Origin: an uncultured Exiguobacterium sp.
GTDB taxonomy: Bacteria > Bacillota > Bacilli > Exiguobacteriales > Exiguobacteriaceae
Assembly (NCBI GenBank): GCA_913775715.1
Contig: CAJYMC010000007.1
Location: 868,001-932,000 of the forward strand
Reading direction: 5' to 3'
Length of the DNA: 64,000 nucleotides
This document shows positions 8,546 through 17,059 of this stretch, one piece after another (positions within the stretch are counted from its first letter, which is position 1; each line of letters begins with the position of its first letter). Position numbers and translations under genes: made by a program. Below the pieces are notes generated by a model. The model had not been told where the DNA came from, searched no databases, and saw only the letters and a program-made list of their open reading frames with translations.

Positions 8546-9622
8546 GTGCAATCACAAGATTTGAATACGATGATGCTTGAATATGTCAACGATAAGGAAG
8601 AATACGATGCGTACGCCTACAAGTTGAAGATGCTCCTGTCCGAGCTGCTCGACGCGGCAGGCATCAAATATCACTCGATCGTCGCCCGGACGAAGGACTC
8701 CGAGAGTCTATATCAAAAAGTCTTACGACAACCGAACAAATACCGTTCACTTAAGGACGTCCATGACTTAACCGGAATCCGGATCGTCACCTATTTCCAT
8801 GACGACGTCCGGGAAGCGGCACGTATCATCGAGAATGAGTTCGCGATCGATCGCGATCAATCCGTCGACAAATCGACGTTGCTTGATACGACCGAGTTCG
8901 GCTACCTCTCGGTTCACTTCGTCGCATCACTCAGCGATCAGCGACTTGCCTTGAGTGAGTATGGTCGTTTCAAGGACTATACGGCTGAAATCCAAATCCG
9001 TTCGATCCTCCAGCACGCGTGGGCAGAGATCGAGCATGACCTCGGATATAAAAATCCAAACAGTGTTCCAGCAGAAGTCCGGCGTAGTTTCAGTCGGGTG
9101 GCAGGATTACTCGAGATCGCCGATCAGGAATTCGTCAATATTAAGAAACAATTGAAACAATTCGAAGACGAGACCGTCCAGCAAATCTTGTCTGATCCGC
9201 ATCAAGTCCGGATCACAGCAGATAACTTGAACTACTTCATCGATCACTCCCCGGTCATCAACGAACTCGACAAACGACTCGTCACGTCACAGATGATGCT
9301 CGATTCCGATCAACAACTGATCAACGAACTCATCCGCATGTTCCATTATGTCGATATCCGGACGTACGGGGAACTGATCGAAGCGGTCTCGACACACAGT
9401 CCGCTCGCCTTACGTTGTGCGAAGGTCATGCCGAATCCATTCCTGCCCCGTCAAGGAATCGGAATCGCCTATGTTTGTATGGCATTGACGATCGCTGGCG
9501 AGGACACACACCGAATCGACTACTTCTTCCGCCGTTTCTATCCGGAGTTACGCAACGTCGAAGAAATCGTCGCCCAAGTCGCCCGCGTTGTCGAAACAGA
9601 TGATTCAAGAGAAAAATATTGA
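8546..9622 (+). CDS. RelA/SpoT-domain nucleotide pyrophosphokinase-like protein
   Basis: The 358-residue protein has a RelA/SpoT synthetase-type domain in its first half: the region starting KYRSLKDVHDLTGIRIVTYF, then EFGYLSVHF where classical enzymes have NGYQSLH, then AEIQIRSILQHAWAEIEHD, the conserved EIQIR block. The C-terminal 150 residues are a separate mostly helical region of unknown role. It lacks HD hydrolase and TGS/ACT domains, so it is a stand-alone synthetase-like protein. Whether it makes (p)ppGpp or modifies another substrate is not decided by sequence. The start is GTG behind GAGGAAGG. Confidence 0.8.
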   Translation: MQSQDLNTMMLEYVNDKEEYDAYAYKLKMLLSELLDAAGIKYHSIVARTKDSESLYQKVLRQPNKYRSLKDVHDLTGIRIVTYFHDDVREAARIIENEFAIDRDQSVDKSTLLDTTEFGYLSVHFVASLSDQRLALSEYGRFKDYTAEIQIRSILQHAWAEIEHDLGYKNPNSVPAEVRRSFSRVAGLLEIADQEFVNIKKQLKQFEDETVQQILSDPHQVRITADNLNYFIDHSPVINELDKRLVTSQMMLDSDQQLINELIRMFHYVDIRTYGELIEAVSTHSPLALRCAKVMPNPFLPRQGIGIAYVCMALTIAGEDTHRIDYFFRRFYPELRNVEEIVAQVARVVETDDSREKY

Positions 9623-9647
9623 TTAAACTAAAATTTTTCACTATACT
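9619..9647 (+). promoter_or_regulatory. Promoter of the MarR-family gene
   Basis: TTGATT, a 17-base spacer and TATACT give a near-consensus sigma-A promoter. It begins inside the stop codon region of the RelA/SpoT gene and lies 47 bp before the ATG at 9694. Confidence 0.75.
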
Positions 9648-9693
9648 AAATCACGAGTGAAAGAAACTACGGTATAGAAAGAGTGAAGGATAC

Positions 9694-10137
9694 ATGGCAA
9701 CTACACTAGAAGTAGCACAACGCGATCAGTTGATCGTTGATACAGAAAAAGGATTACGGATGAATTACCGCGCGATCAAGAAGGACGTGCGTAGCATGTT
9801 CACGACGTACTTGACACGCAATGAGTTCTTTATCTTGAAGTCCCTTTGTGCGAACAGTCCGCAAATCGCCTCTGCCCTCTCGCAAGAGTTCCAATTCTCA
9901 GCGAGCATGATCACGGCATTAGCAGACGAATTGACGAAAAAAGAGTTGATCTCGCGTGAGCGGAGTGAACTCGATCGTCGTGTCGTCGAACTCCGTGCCA
10001 CACCAAAAGGTATCGAGCTCTACGAAAAACTCGAATCGATGAAGATGGATTACCTTGCAGACGTCTTCGAGGATTTCTCGGATCAGGAACTGGAACTGTT
10101 CCGCTCGCTCTTAACGAAGCTCGAAAAAACAGTCTAA
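9694..10137 (+). CDS. MarR-family transcriptional regulator
   Basis: The 147-residue winged-helix protein has the MarR order: helices including YLTRNEFFILKSLC, the HTH region FSASMITALADELTKKELI and the wing SRERSELDRRVVELRATPKG, ending in a dimerisation helix. No cysteine switch like OhrR is present (its one Cys is in SLCANSP). Its target is unknown; the next gene, a TPR protein, is behind a terminator. It has its own promoter at 9619. Confidence 0.85.
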   Translation: MATTLEVAQRDQLIVDTEKGLRMNYRAIKKDVRSMFTTYLTRNEFFILKSLCANSPQIASALSQEFQFSASMITALADELTKKELISRERSELDRRVVELRATPKGIELYEKLESMKMDYLADVFEDFSDQELELFRSLLTKLEKTV

Positions 10138-10150
10138 GCTGTTCAATGGA

Positions 10151-10184
10151 ACGGATCCGGTCAGGACGACCGGGTCCGTTTTTT
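10151..10184 (+). terminator. Terminator after the MarR gene
   Basis: ACGGATCCGGTC pairs with GACCGGGTCCGT (one mismatch) around AGGAC and is followed by TTTTTT. It directly follows the stop at 10137. Confidence 0.85.
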
Positions 10185-10209
10185 AATGCATGCAAAAGGA
10201 GGAAACGAT

Positions 10210-10695
10210 ATGTTTGATTTTGAATCGGTGCAACACTTACGGCAGACGGGGCAATATGAAGCAGCAAAGGCAGTCGTTCTTCAATATGTCGAGATGGCAC
10301 CTAACGACCCGACCGTTCTCTATCAGATGGCATGGTGTCATGATAGTCTCGGTGAGGAGCACGCTGCAGTTCCTTATTATGAACAAGCCCTAGCGCTCGG
10401 TCTTGCCGGTGAGGACCGCTTGCAGGCATATATCGGACTCGGCAGTACATATCGCGTCATCGGTCAGTTCGAAGCAGCGTCAGACGTGTTCCACCGCGCA
10501 TTGCTTGAATTCCCGGAAGTTCACGCCCTGCAAGCCTTCCTCGCGATGACGGAGTACAATCTCGGTCAAGCCGATCAGGCTGTCGGTCGGTTGCTAAAGA
10601 GTCTTGCTACGACGTCGTCGGACGCCTCGATCCAGACATTTGACCGGGCAATCCGTTATTATGCCGATCATTTGGACGAGATCGTCAAAGAATGA
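10210..10695 (+). CDS. Tetratricopeptide-repeat protein
   Basis: AAAGGAGG seven to eight bases before the ATG at 10210 decides the start over an in-frame ATG eight codons upstream. The 161-residue product is made of TPR units, for example DPTVLYQMAWCHDSLGEEHA, then YIGLGSTYRVIGQFEAASDV and HALQAFLAMTEYNLGQADQ. These form helical hairpins used for protein binding. No enzyme domain is attached. It resembles small Bacillales TPR proteins. The partner is unknown. Confidence 0.8.
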   Translation: MFDFESVQHLRQTGQYEAAKAVVLQYVEMAPNDPTVLYQMAWCHDSLGEEHAAVPYYEQALALGLAGEDRLQAYIGLGSTYRVIGQFEAASDVFHRALLEFPEVHALQAFLAMTEYNLGQADQAVGRLLKSLATTSSDASIQTFDRAIRYYADHLDEIVKE

Positions 10696-10780
10696 ACAGC
10701 AACGGTTGACGAGTGCTCGTTTTGCACAGCATAATGTAACAGCCAAGCGGACTCGCTTTTGGCAGGAAAGGAAGTTAATG

Positions 10781-11026
10781 ATGTCATCAAAAAAAGTATG
10801 GACCGTAGAAGGTTACGAAGAGCAAGGGCAAGAAAAACATGGCAAGGCAAGTAAGTCAGAGACATATACGAATGAAACCGATGCTAAGAAAGCCGCTAAA
10901 AAGATGGCGGATCAGAATGATCATCTCGACGTCTACGTCATTTATACGAGTACGGTAAACGGTAAGACAGAAGAACGATTCTTCAATTCGAACGGCAAGT
11001 ATAGTGAAGAAGGCTTCGAGTGGTAA
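10781..11026 (+). CDS. Small hypothetical protein, 81 aa
   Basis: The product begins MSSKKVWTVEGYEEQGQEKH and ends NSNGKYSEEGFEW. It is very hydrophilic, with a Lys/Ala helix in the middle (DAKKAAKKMADQND) and beta-like ends; it might be a DUF2188-like fold, but that is a guess. AAAGGAAG lies seven bases before the ATG at 10781; an ATG one codon earlier is also possible. It is followed by a long hairpin terminator. The preceding TPR gene ends 85 bp upstream. Confidence 0.65.
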   Translation: MSSKKVWTVEGYEEQGQEKHGKASKSETYTNETDAKKAAKKMADQNDHLDVYVIYTSTVNGKTEERFFNSNGKYSEEGFEW

Positions 11027-11047
11027 TCCGCGTTTTCATTTAATGAT

Positions 11048-11106
11048 TCACAAAAAGCAACGGGTTCGTTTCTCTTCGAGTGAGAGACGGACCCGTTGCT
11101 TTTGTG
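11048..11106. terminator. Long hairpin terminator between convergent genes
   Basis: TCACAAAAAGCAACGGGTTC pairs with the reverse complement ending ACCCGTTGCTTTTGTGA over more than 20 bp, with a mismatch. Inner arms CTCTC/GAGAG extend the stem. It lies between the gene ending at 11026 and the convergent gene ending at 11116. Confidence 0.8.
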
Positions 11107-11115
11107 ATGACTTCT

Positions 11116-11991
11116 TTAAGTCTCGTACCAAAGCGGCATTTCACGCTGAAATCCATCGTGGTCCCGAATGATTCGCTGAACGCGTCGTTGCATCGCCTCC
11201 AACCCGTCTGCATCGAAACGCTTCGCCCAGACGATTGCCGAAAAGACCACCATCGCCATGTAAAGACTATACATTCGCCAAAAGTCGGACGGTACATCGT
11301 TCTCGAAATACCCTTCGATCATGTGACGGACAAATACTGGACTCGTCTCGACCTGAAACAGACCACATTTAACGAAATCATGCCACGGATCGCCATAATC
11401 ATGATTCCCGTAATCAAGGAAGGCGGAAAGATGCCCATCCTCGACAAGGAGATTATCGAGATGAACATCATCATGTTGCAACCGGTTCGGACGTGTCTGA
11501 AGTAACGGAATCCGCTCGCTAATGAATCGATCAAGACGCTCGATCCACATTGGCTCAAGCAACCCATCAATCGCTGCGCGGTAGCGGTCATGTTTCGCCT
11601 GGCAACGTTCGCTCCAAGACGTCATCACGCTGGGAGCAGGTACCTCATGGATATGTTTCAATGCTTTTCCTGTCTCCTGACCGAGTCGGGCTGCTAATTC
11701 CGGCGACTCGAGAAGCACACTTTGGACGGGTTGTCCGGGTAGGAACGGATAGATGCCGTACGCGGTCGTTGCAGTCCGCCCGGTCGCAAGCGGTAAGGCA
11801 TGAGCAATCCCCTGTTGTTCTGGGATCACCAAGGTTGCCTCTCGTTCATATTGAAGATTTGACGGGTTCGTCACGACCTTGACGATGTAGTGTGTTGTTG
11901 TCGTCTTGACGGACCAGACGGCTTGATGCGAGCGTCCGGCAAGACGTTTAACGCTATCAATACCGATTAGTAACGGATGATCAGGTAGCAT
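11116..11991 (-). CDS. APH-family phosphotransferase
   Basis: The 291-residue product has a kinase fold of the aminoglycoside/choline phosphotransferase type. The ATP-binding lysine region is HYIVKVVTNPS, the catalytic loop is LQHDDVHLDNLLVEDG with HxDxxxxN spacing, and the metal-binding motif is FLDYGNHDYGDPWHD. Such proteins phosphorylate small hydroxylated molecules; the substrate cannot be told here and resistance should not be assumed. RBS AAAGGAG is six bases before the ATG. A terminator separates it from the upstream guanylate-kinase-like gene. Confidence 0.85.
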   Translation of the reverse strand: MLPDHPLLIGIDSVKRLAGRSHQAVWSVKTTTTHYIVKVVTNPSNLQYEREATLVIPEQQGIAHALPLATGRTATTAYGIYPFLPGQPVQSVLLESPELAARLGQETGKALKHIHEVPAPSVMTSWSERCQAKHDRYRAAIDGLLEPMWIERLDRFISERIPLLQTRPNRLQHDDVHLDNLLVEDGHLSAFLDYGNHDYGDPWHDFVKCGLFQVETSPVFVRHMIEGYFENDVPSDFWRMYSLYMAMVVFSAIVWAKRFDADGLEAMQRRVQRIIRDHDGFQREMPLWYET

Positions 11992-12013
11992 AAAGACTCC
12001 TTTCTGACATCAA

Positions 12014-12041
12014 AAAGAGGACGCATCTTGCGTCCTCTTTG
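12014..12041 (-). terminator. Terminator after the guanylate-kinase-like gene
   Basis: AAAGAGGACGCA and TGCGTCCTCTTT form a perfect 12-bp stem with a 3-base loop, next to an A-run (T-run on the minus transcript). It immediately follows the minus-strand stop at 12042. Confidence 0.8.
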
Positions 12042-12599
12042 TCATGCCTGTGGAATGTAGACAGCAATGATCTCAAGCAGATCAGCATACGCCGTCTCAA
12101 AATCGATGTTTTCAATCATATAATCGTAGTGATCGCGCTCTTTCCACGCCTCCTCGTAATCAACGAGTCGCGCTTCGAACTCCGGTGTATCCCCGCGCAT
12201 CAATAGTCGTTCCTTCATCAAATCAGGCGGAACCGAGACGAATATCGTGATCACCTGATCTCCAAATAGACGCTTGAAGTTCGCCGCCCCTTTTGGATCA
12301 ATATCCTTGATGACGATTTGATCCTGTTCGAGGACATCGATATACGCTTGACGCGGTGTTCCGTACCACGCCCGGTGGACATGCGCGTATTCGATGAAGC
12401 CGTCGTCTTGGATCAGTTGCTGGAACGTCTTGACGTCGACGAAGTGATAACTTGCTCCATCAATCTCCGTCGGACGTTTCGGTCGGGTCGTCACGGACGG
12501 GATGAACCGGACATGTGCATATTCCGTCCGTAGACGTTTGATCAGGGAAGACTTTCCGCTGCCCGATCCACCAATCAAGAGAATGATTTTACCTGACAT
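12042..12599 (-). CDS. Guanylate kinase-like P-loop protein
   Basis: With the ATG at 12599 (AGGGGG upstream) the product has 185 residues and begins MSGKIILLIGGSGSGKSSL, a Walker A motif. SVTTRPKRPTEIDGASYHFV matches the GMP-binding region of guanylate kinases (SVTTRxPRxGEvdGxdYhF). It is a second, Gmk-like NMP kinase rather than clearly the essential Gmk. Its start overlaps the preceding gene by 11 bp, so the genes from 15273 down to 12042 probably form one operon with GDPD and the M32 peptidase. Confidence 0.82.
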   Translation of the reverse strand: MSGKIILLIGGSGSGKSSLIKRLRTEYAHVRFIPSVTTRPKRPTEIDGASYHFVDVKTFQQLIQDDGFIEYAHVHRAWYGTPRQAYIDVLEQDQIVIKDIDPKGAANFKRLFGDQVITIFVSVPPDLMKERLLMRGDTPEFEARLVDYEEAWKERDHYDYMIENIDFETAYADLLEIIAVYIPQA

Positions 12600-13059
12600 C
12601 GTTTTCCCCCTGTTGTTGTGTCGTGAAGTAACCCGTAAAACGGAGTGCGAATTGTTCGAGTTCACTATCGACGACCGTCCCGTATATCGGTCGGATGACG
12701 ATTAAATAACGCTCATACGAGATGATTCGGGACGTCTCGTTTCGCGTCATCTGGACTTGGGCTTCCGGATAACTCTCGACGTAGTACCAATCAACCGCAA
12801 TCCGTTCATTGGACGGTGTCTCATAGATCCAGGTCACCGTCGTTCCATTCGCAGGAAGGGTGCTTTTCAAGGTGAAGCGTTGAATCTGCTTCAATTCCCG
12901 TTTCGCTGACGCAAGTCCTGCTTGATAATCCGCAGGACGCATCGGTGTCGTCGTCACTTGCTTCGGTTTTGGTTCCGGCAAACGGGCAAAGCCAAGCTGG
13001 AGACCGACGAATAAAGCAACGAGCGACAAACTGATGACGAATACGTATTCCTTGCGCAT
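12589..13059 (-). CDS. Hypothetical membrane-anchored protein
   Basis: GGAGGAGGAAGGG directly before the ATG at 13059 sets the start, giving 156 residues. The N-terminus MRKEYVFVISLSLVALFVGL is one membrane anchor, and the rest is a soluble extracytoplasmic domain with mixed beta character (TVTWIYETPSNERIAVDWYY). No family is recognised. It lies 13 bp downstream of the GDPD gene and overlaps the kinase-like gene, placing it in the middle of the operon. Confidence 0.7.
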   Translation of the reverse strand: MRKEYVFVISLSLVALFVGLQLGFARLPEPKPKQVTTTPMRPADYQAGLASAKRELKQIQRFTLKSTLPANGTTVTWIYETPSNERIAVDWYYVESYPEAQVQMTRNETSRIISYERYLIVIRPIYGTVVDSELEQFALRFTGYFTTQQQGENDVR

Positions 13060-13072
13060 CCCTTCCTCCTCC

Positions 13073-13795
13073 TCATCCTTCGAGTGTATCGCGCATTCCT
13101 TTTGGATCATTGACGATGACAGCGTCGACACCGATCGCTTGCATCTGACGGACATCGTCGACCGTCTTCGGAGTGTAGACTCGGACCGTGACGTCTTGCG
13201 CGTGAGCGAACGCGACGTCCGCCTCCGTCACGCGTCGGTAATCGGGATGGATCCCGGTCGCTCCGATCCGGAGGGCCTGTTCTTCCGGATGATAAATCGG
13301 ATATGGATACAGAATCGCCGTCTCGATGCGTGGATCGAGCTTGCGGATCAAGGCAACCGAATAATGGTTGAACGAACTGAATAACAGACGGTCGGTTGCG
13401 ATGCCGTGCGCGGCGCAACGTTCAAGAACATATGCTTCAAGCCCGTCATAGCGGATCGTATCCGTCTTCAGCTCGATGTTGAGCCGCAGCGTCGCTGGTG
13501 CGAGGATTTCTAGCACTTCGTCAAGCGTCGGAATCTTCGTCTCGATCGGTTCCCCTTTGAAACGTGCTCCGGCATCCAGTGCCTGAAGTTCAGCGACCGT
13601 CATGTCAATCACACGTCCTGTCCCGTTCGTCGTCCGGTTGACGGTCTCATCGTGAATGATGACACCGACACCGTCCTTTGAGAAATGGACATCGAACTCG
13701 ACCCCATCAACGTCGTCTTCGATCGCAGCAGCGATGGCTTCGAGCGTGTTCTCCGGAAAACGGTCACTGACACCGCGGTGTGCGAACCATAACAT
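13073..13795 (-). CDS. Glycerophosphodiester phosphodiesterase
   Basis: The 240-residue enzyme is of the GDPD family. FAHRGVSDRFPENTLEA holds the first catalytic His and the HRG-ENT motif, VEFDVHFSKDGVGVIIHDET holds the metal-binding E-x-D and second His, and the C-terminal end VYTPKTVDDVRQM replaces the usual VWTVN. It hydrolyses glycerophosphodiesters to glycerol-3-phosphate and an alcohol. No signal peptide is present, so it acts in the cytosol. Its ATG overlaps the stop of the M32 peptidase gene (TGATG), a coupling signal. Confidence 0.92.
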   Translation of the reverse strand: MLWFAHRGVSDRFPENTLEAIAAAIEDDVDGVEFDVHFSKDGVGVIIHDETVNRTTNGTGRVIDMTVAELQALDAGARFKGEPIETKIPTLDEVLEILAPATLRLNIELKTDTIRYDGLEAYVLERCAAHGIATDRLLFSSFNHYSVALIRKLDPRIETAILYPYPIYHPEEQALRIGATGIHPDYRRVTEADVAFAHAQDVTVRVYTPKTVDDVRQMQAIGVDAVIVNDPKGMRDTLEG

Positions 13796-15273
13796 CAGAG
13801 TGCCTCGACGACACGCGTGTATTTCTTCGTCAAGTAGTTGACGAGCGGTGTGACTGAGATCGATTGACCCGTTGCTGCTTCGATCAATTCAGCCGGTGTC
13901 TTCGATTTCCCGTGACGGTGGATGTTTTCTTTCAGCCAGCCTTTGATCGGGGCAAGTGTTCCGGCTGCGATTAGACCATCGACGTTGTCGACGTCACGAC
14001 GAAGTGCTTCGTTCAGCTGTGCCGCATAAACGAGACCGAGCGCGTAACTTGGGAAGTAACCGAACGAACCACCTGACCAATGGACATCTTGTAAGACCCC
14101 TTTAGCGTCACTCGGCACATCCACACCGAGATACTCTTTATAGAGACGGTTCCATTCTTGCGGGAGATCCTTGACTTCAAGTTCTTTCGTCATCAGACGC
14201 TTTTCTAGCTCATAGCGGATGATGATATGAAGGGCATACGTCAATTCATCGGCTTCAATCCGAATCAGTGACGGCTTGACTTCATTGACCGCGGCATAGA
14301 ACCGTTCGAACGGGACGTCAGCCAGTGATGGGATTGCTTGTTGTAAACCATGATACCGTGCTTCGAGGAAACCTTGGTTACGTCCGATAAAGTTCTCAAA
14401 GAACAGTGACTGTGATTCGTGGATCCCCATCGATGCGCCGTCACCAAGACCGAGTGAATCGAGTTCCGGTTCGATGCCTTGCTCATATGTCGCGTGTCCG
14501 GCTTCGTGCATCGTGCCAAAAACCGAGTTCCGGTAATCGTTCTCATCGTATTTCGTCGTGATGCGTGCGTCCTTCCGGTTGATCGTCGTCTGGAACGGAT
14601 GAACCGTCTCATCCAAACGACCAGATGTGAAGTCGTAACCGATATCGCGTAACCATTCTTGGTTCAAGGCGATCTGTGTCTCGCGGTCCGCGGACCAGTC
14701 AAGCGTCGGGAAGTCTTTTCCTTCGAGTTGACCGAGCAGACCGATGATCGCTTGGCGGAGTTCTGCGAACAATGGATCAAGTGTCGCAACCGTCATCCCC
14801 GGCTCATAATCATGGAGCAGTGCGTCATATGGGTGCGCGTCATAGCCCCAGTACTCGACGAATTGGCGTTCCATCGCGACGATTTTCTCGAGATATGGTT
14901 CGAACATCGACCAATCGTTCGCGTCCTTCGCCTTCTCCCAGACGCTCTCCGCTTCTGAGATCAACGTGATGAACGTTTGGTACTCGGCTTCTGGAATCTT
15001 TGAATCACGATCGAAGGCTTCTTTTGCTTTCGCGAACGAAATCGCTTCGATACCCGTCAGCGTCTCTTGCTCCATTGCTGCCAATAATTGTTGATATGTT
15101 TCGCCTGTCCGGCGACGGAAGCTCTCTGTCGAGAGGAATCCGATCGACGCGGAACGGTTCGCTGCGCCTTGATCCGGCATGTATGTCCGCATATCCCAAT
15201 AAAGTAATGCGACGGCTTCTTCGTATGCGCGAAGACCATCGAAATGGTCGCGCCATTGTTGTGTTGTTGACAT
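13795..15273 (-). CDS. Carboxypeptidase Taq, M32 metallopeptidase
   Basis: The 492-residue product has the M32 signatures. The zinc motif HEAGH lies near residue 258 (GTMHEAGHATYEQG), followed by GIHESQSLFFENFIGR with the third zinc ligand Glu, and DVHWSGGSFGYFPSYALG near 400. Length is normal for the family (about 500). It removes C-terminal residues from peptides in the cytosol; B. subtilis YpwA is a homologue. RBS AAGGGGG supports the ATG. It is the first gene of a probable four-gene operon running to 12042. Confidence 0.93.
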   Translation of the reverse strand: MSTTQQWRDHFDGLRAYEEAVALLYWDMRTYMPDQGAANRSASIGFLSTESFRRRTGETYQQLLAAMEQETLTGIEAISFAKAKEAFDRDSKIPEAEYQTFITLISEAESVWEKAKDANDWSMFEPYLEKIVAMERQFVEYWGYDAHPYDALLHDYEPGMTVATLDPLFAELRQAIIGLLGQLEGKDFPTLDWSADRETQIALNQEWLRDIGYDFTSGRLDETVHPFQTTINRKDARITTKYDENDYRNSVFGTMHEAGHATYEQGIEPELDSLGLGDGASMGIHESQSLFFENFIGRNQGFLEARYHGLQQAIPSLADVPFERFYAAVNEVKPSLIRIEADELTYALHIIIRYELEKRLMTKELEVKDLPQEWNRLYKEYLGVDVPSDAKGVLQDVHWSGGSFGYFPSYALGLVYAAQLNEALRRDVDNVDGLIAAGTLAPIKGWLKENIHRHGKSKTPAELIEAATGQSISVTPLVNYLTKKYTRVVEAL

Positions 15274-15428
15274 GATTATAGACCCCCTTGAAGTATGTAA
15301 CGGTGTAGCATTTTTAGCATATCACATAATGTTCAAAACTTTCACACACAAGTGATTTTTGAAACTTTTCCTGTCAGATGAGCGTATAATGAACATAAGA
15401 TCAAAGAGAGCGAAAGGAAGTGGCAACT

Positions 15429-16046
15429 TTGAAGACAGACGCTGAGTTAGCCGAGTTGATTCAGTTGAAGGAGGGATCGGTCTGTACGATCGAGTATCTC
15501 CCAGAAGAGCTGGACTGGATTGGTACTGGTCGTAGTGCCTATGTGTTCCGGATTCGTGATACCGATCGCGTCATCAAGAAATTCTATCCGTCATTGCGTC
15601 CTCTCGCTGAGTTAGAAGGCAGTATTTATGAACAACTGACGACGTTTTCGACATATGCGAAGATGTTCGCTTATGGTTCCGATTATATCGTGCTCGAATA
15701 CATCGAGGGACAGACGTTGTTCGAATGCCTTGTCAGCGGAACCTATATCCCGGAATCCGTCTTGACGACGGTCGATGCAGCGCTAGCAGACGCACGCGCC
15801 GTTGGACTCAATCCGTCAGACATTCATCTACGCAATATCCTTTTGACGGCAAACGGAACCCGCATCATCGACGTCGCTCGATTCCGTCAAACGGAACCGT
15901 GTACACAATGGGATGATTTAAAGAAGGCGTATCACTATGTATATGTAAAACCGTTCTTCCCGAAAAAGTTGAGCGAGACGTTCCTTAATACGATTGCTGA
16001 CGTCTATAAAGGACGCTTATTCGAATCGATCCGAAAGACTGGTTAA
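15429..16046 (+). CDS. Degenerate protein kinase-like protein
   Basis: The product of about 205 residues is a small kinase-fold protein. GTGRSAYVFRIRD resembles a glycine-rich loop, VIKKFYPS carries the ATP-binding lysine, VLEYIEGQTLFE is the hinge, NPSDIHLRNILL is a reduced catalytic loop with D and N, and IIDVARFRQ replaces DFG. It resembles RIO/Bud32-like or YrzF-type bacterial kinases; activity is uncertain. TTG at 15429 is 10 bases after AAAGGA; a GTG at 15420 is too close to that site. A TATAAT lies at 15385-15390. Confidence 0.72.
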   Translation: MKTDAELAELIQLKEGSVCTIEYLPEELDWIGTGRSAYVFRIRDTDRVIKKFYPSLRPLAELEGSIYEQLTTFSTYAKMFAYGSDYIVLEYIEGQTLFECLVSGTYIPESVLTTVDAALADARAVGLNPSDIHLRNILLTANGTRIIDVARFRQTEPCTQWDDLKKAYHYVYVKPFFPKKLSETFLNTIADVYKGRLFESIRKTG

Positions 16047-16049
16047 CGT

Positions 16050-16091
16050 AAAACGCGATGCGCCTCTATGTGAGGAAACATCGCGTTTTTT
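16050..16091. terminator. Terminator between convergent genes
   Basis: AAAACGCGATG pairs with CATCGCGTTTT, followed by a T-run on the plus strand and, by symmetry, on the minus strand. It lies between the stops at 16046 and 16098. Confidence 0.8.
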
Positions 16092-16097
16092 CGTTGG

Positions 16098-17048
16098 TTA
16101 TTGGACGACGAATGAGACAGCCTCCGCAAAGCGAAACGTATTCTTACCGGCTCCTTTTGCGGCATATAGCGCATGATCCGCCTGTTGAATGATTGATTTA
16201 AGCTCAACGGTTTCATCATCGAACAGCACAATCCCGATACTGGTCGAAACAGCATATGGCGTCTGCCATGTTCCAAGTTGTTGTAAAATCTGCTGCGCAA
16301 TCCCTTCGTACTCCCATCGTGTCATCTGTTGAGTGAAGCGAATCAAGAACTCGTCTCCCCCGATCCGGACAGAAAACGCGTCATCATGCGCGCGTGTACA
16401 GTATTGTAACCGTTTTGCGACATCGATCAAGACTTGGTCGCCGGTCTCATGTCCATACACGTCATTCACTTGCTTGAATCCGTCGAGATCAAGATAAAAC
16501 AACGCACCGGAATGTTGCTGTTCTATATCCCAATGCCTCGTCAAATAACGTCGGTTATACAACTGTGTTAGCGTGTCCTTCCAAGCAAACTGTTCGAGCT
16601 CTAAGTAATACGAGAACAGTTTTGCGATCCGTTGGAGAAGTTGAATGCTCTTCTCCTCGAACTGACTTGCTTCATCATGGACAGCGCACAACGTACCAAA
16701 GGTTTGACCATTCGTTAAGCTGATCGGAATCCCGAGATAGGACTCGATCTGTAACGCTTTTAATGTGTCCTGTATATCTTCTAAGCGCTCGTCATCGCTG
16801 ACGGATTCATACCAGATGGGCTCGTTCTGTTCAAAATTGATGTGACGACATAGTGTCTGTTCCATCTCGAACACTTGTCCTGCCCGAATCTCGATTCGTC
16901 GATGATTGTTCGAGAGCCGTAAAATCATTTGTTGGTCTTCTTCGATTGTCGTTAAATACAACAATTGATCAGGTAGAATCTCTTTCGCTAATTCCAATAC
17001 ATCATCTGCCAGTTCGTCAAAATTTCGATACAATGTCATTTCTTGCAA
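16098..17048 (-). CDS. GAF-GGDEF diguanylate cyclase
   Basis: This soluble protein of about 316 residues has an N-terminal GAF-like domain (to about residue 150, with GIPISLTNGQTFGTLCAVHD) and a C-terminal GGDEF domain with intact RIGGDEFLIRF and DTLTQLYNRRYL. It should make cyclic di-GMP from two GTP. No clear RxxD inhibitory site precedes the active site. GAGGTG is seven bases before the TTG chosen as start; an ATG at 17063 overlaps the upstream stop as ATGA but lacks its own site. It is coupled to the GNAT gene above it. Confidence 0.87.
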   Translation of the reverse strand: MQEMTLYRNFDELADDVLELAKEILPDQLLYLTTIEEDQQMILRLSNNHRRIEIRAGQVFEMEQTLCRHINFEQNEPIWYESVSDDERLEDIQDTLKALQIESYLGIPISLTNGQTFGTLCAVHDEASQFEEKSIQLLQRIAKLFSYYLELEQFAWKDTLTQLYNRRYLTRHWDIEQQHSGALFYLDLDGFKQVNDVYGHETGDQVLIDVAKRLQYCTRAHDDAFSVRIGGDEFLIRFTQQMTRWEYEGIAQQILQQLGTWQTPYAVSTSIGIVLFDDETVELKSIIQQADHALYAAKGAGKNTFRFAEAVSFVVQ

Positions 17049-17059
17049 CGTATCACACC

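Noticed and set aside
11116-11991. Calling the APH-family gene an antibiotic resistance gene
   Set aside because: The fold is shared by many kinases of unrelated substrates; nothing in the sequence or context points to an aminoglycoside.
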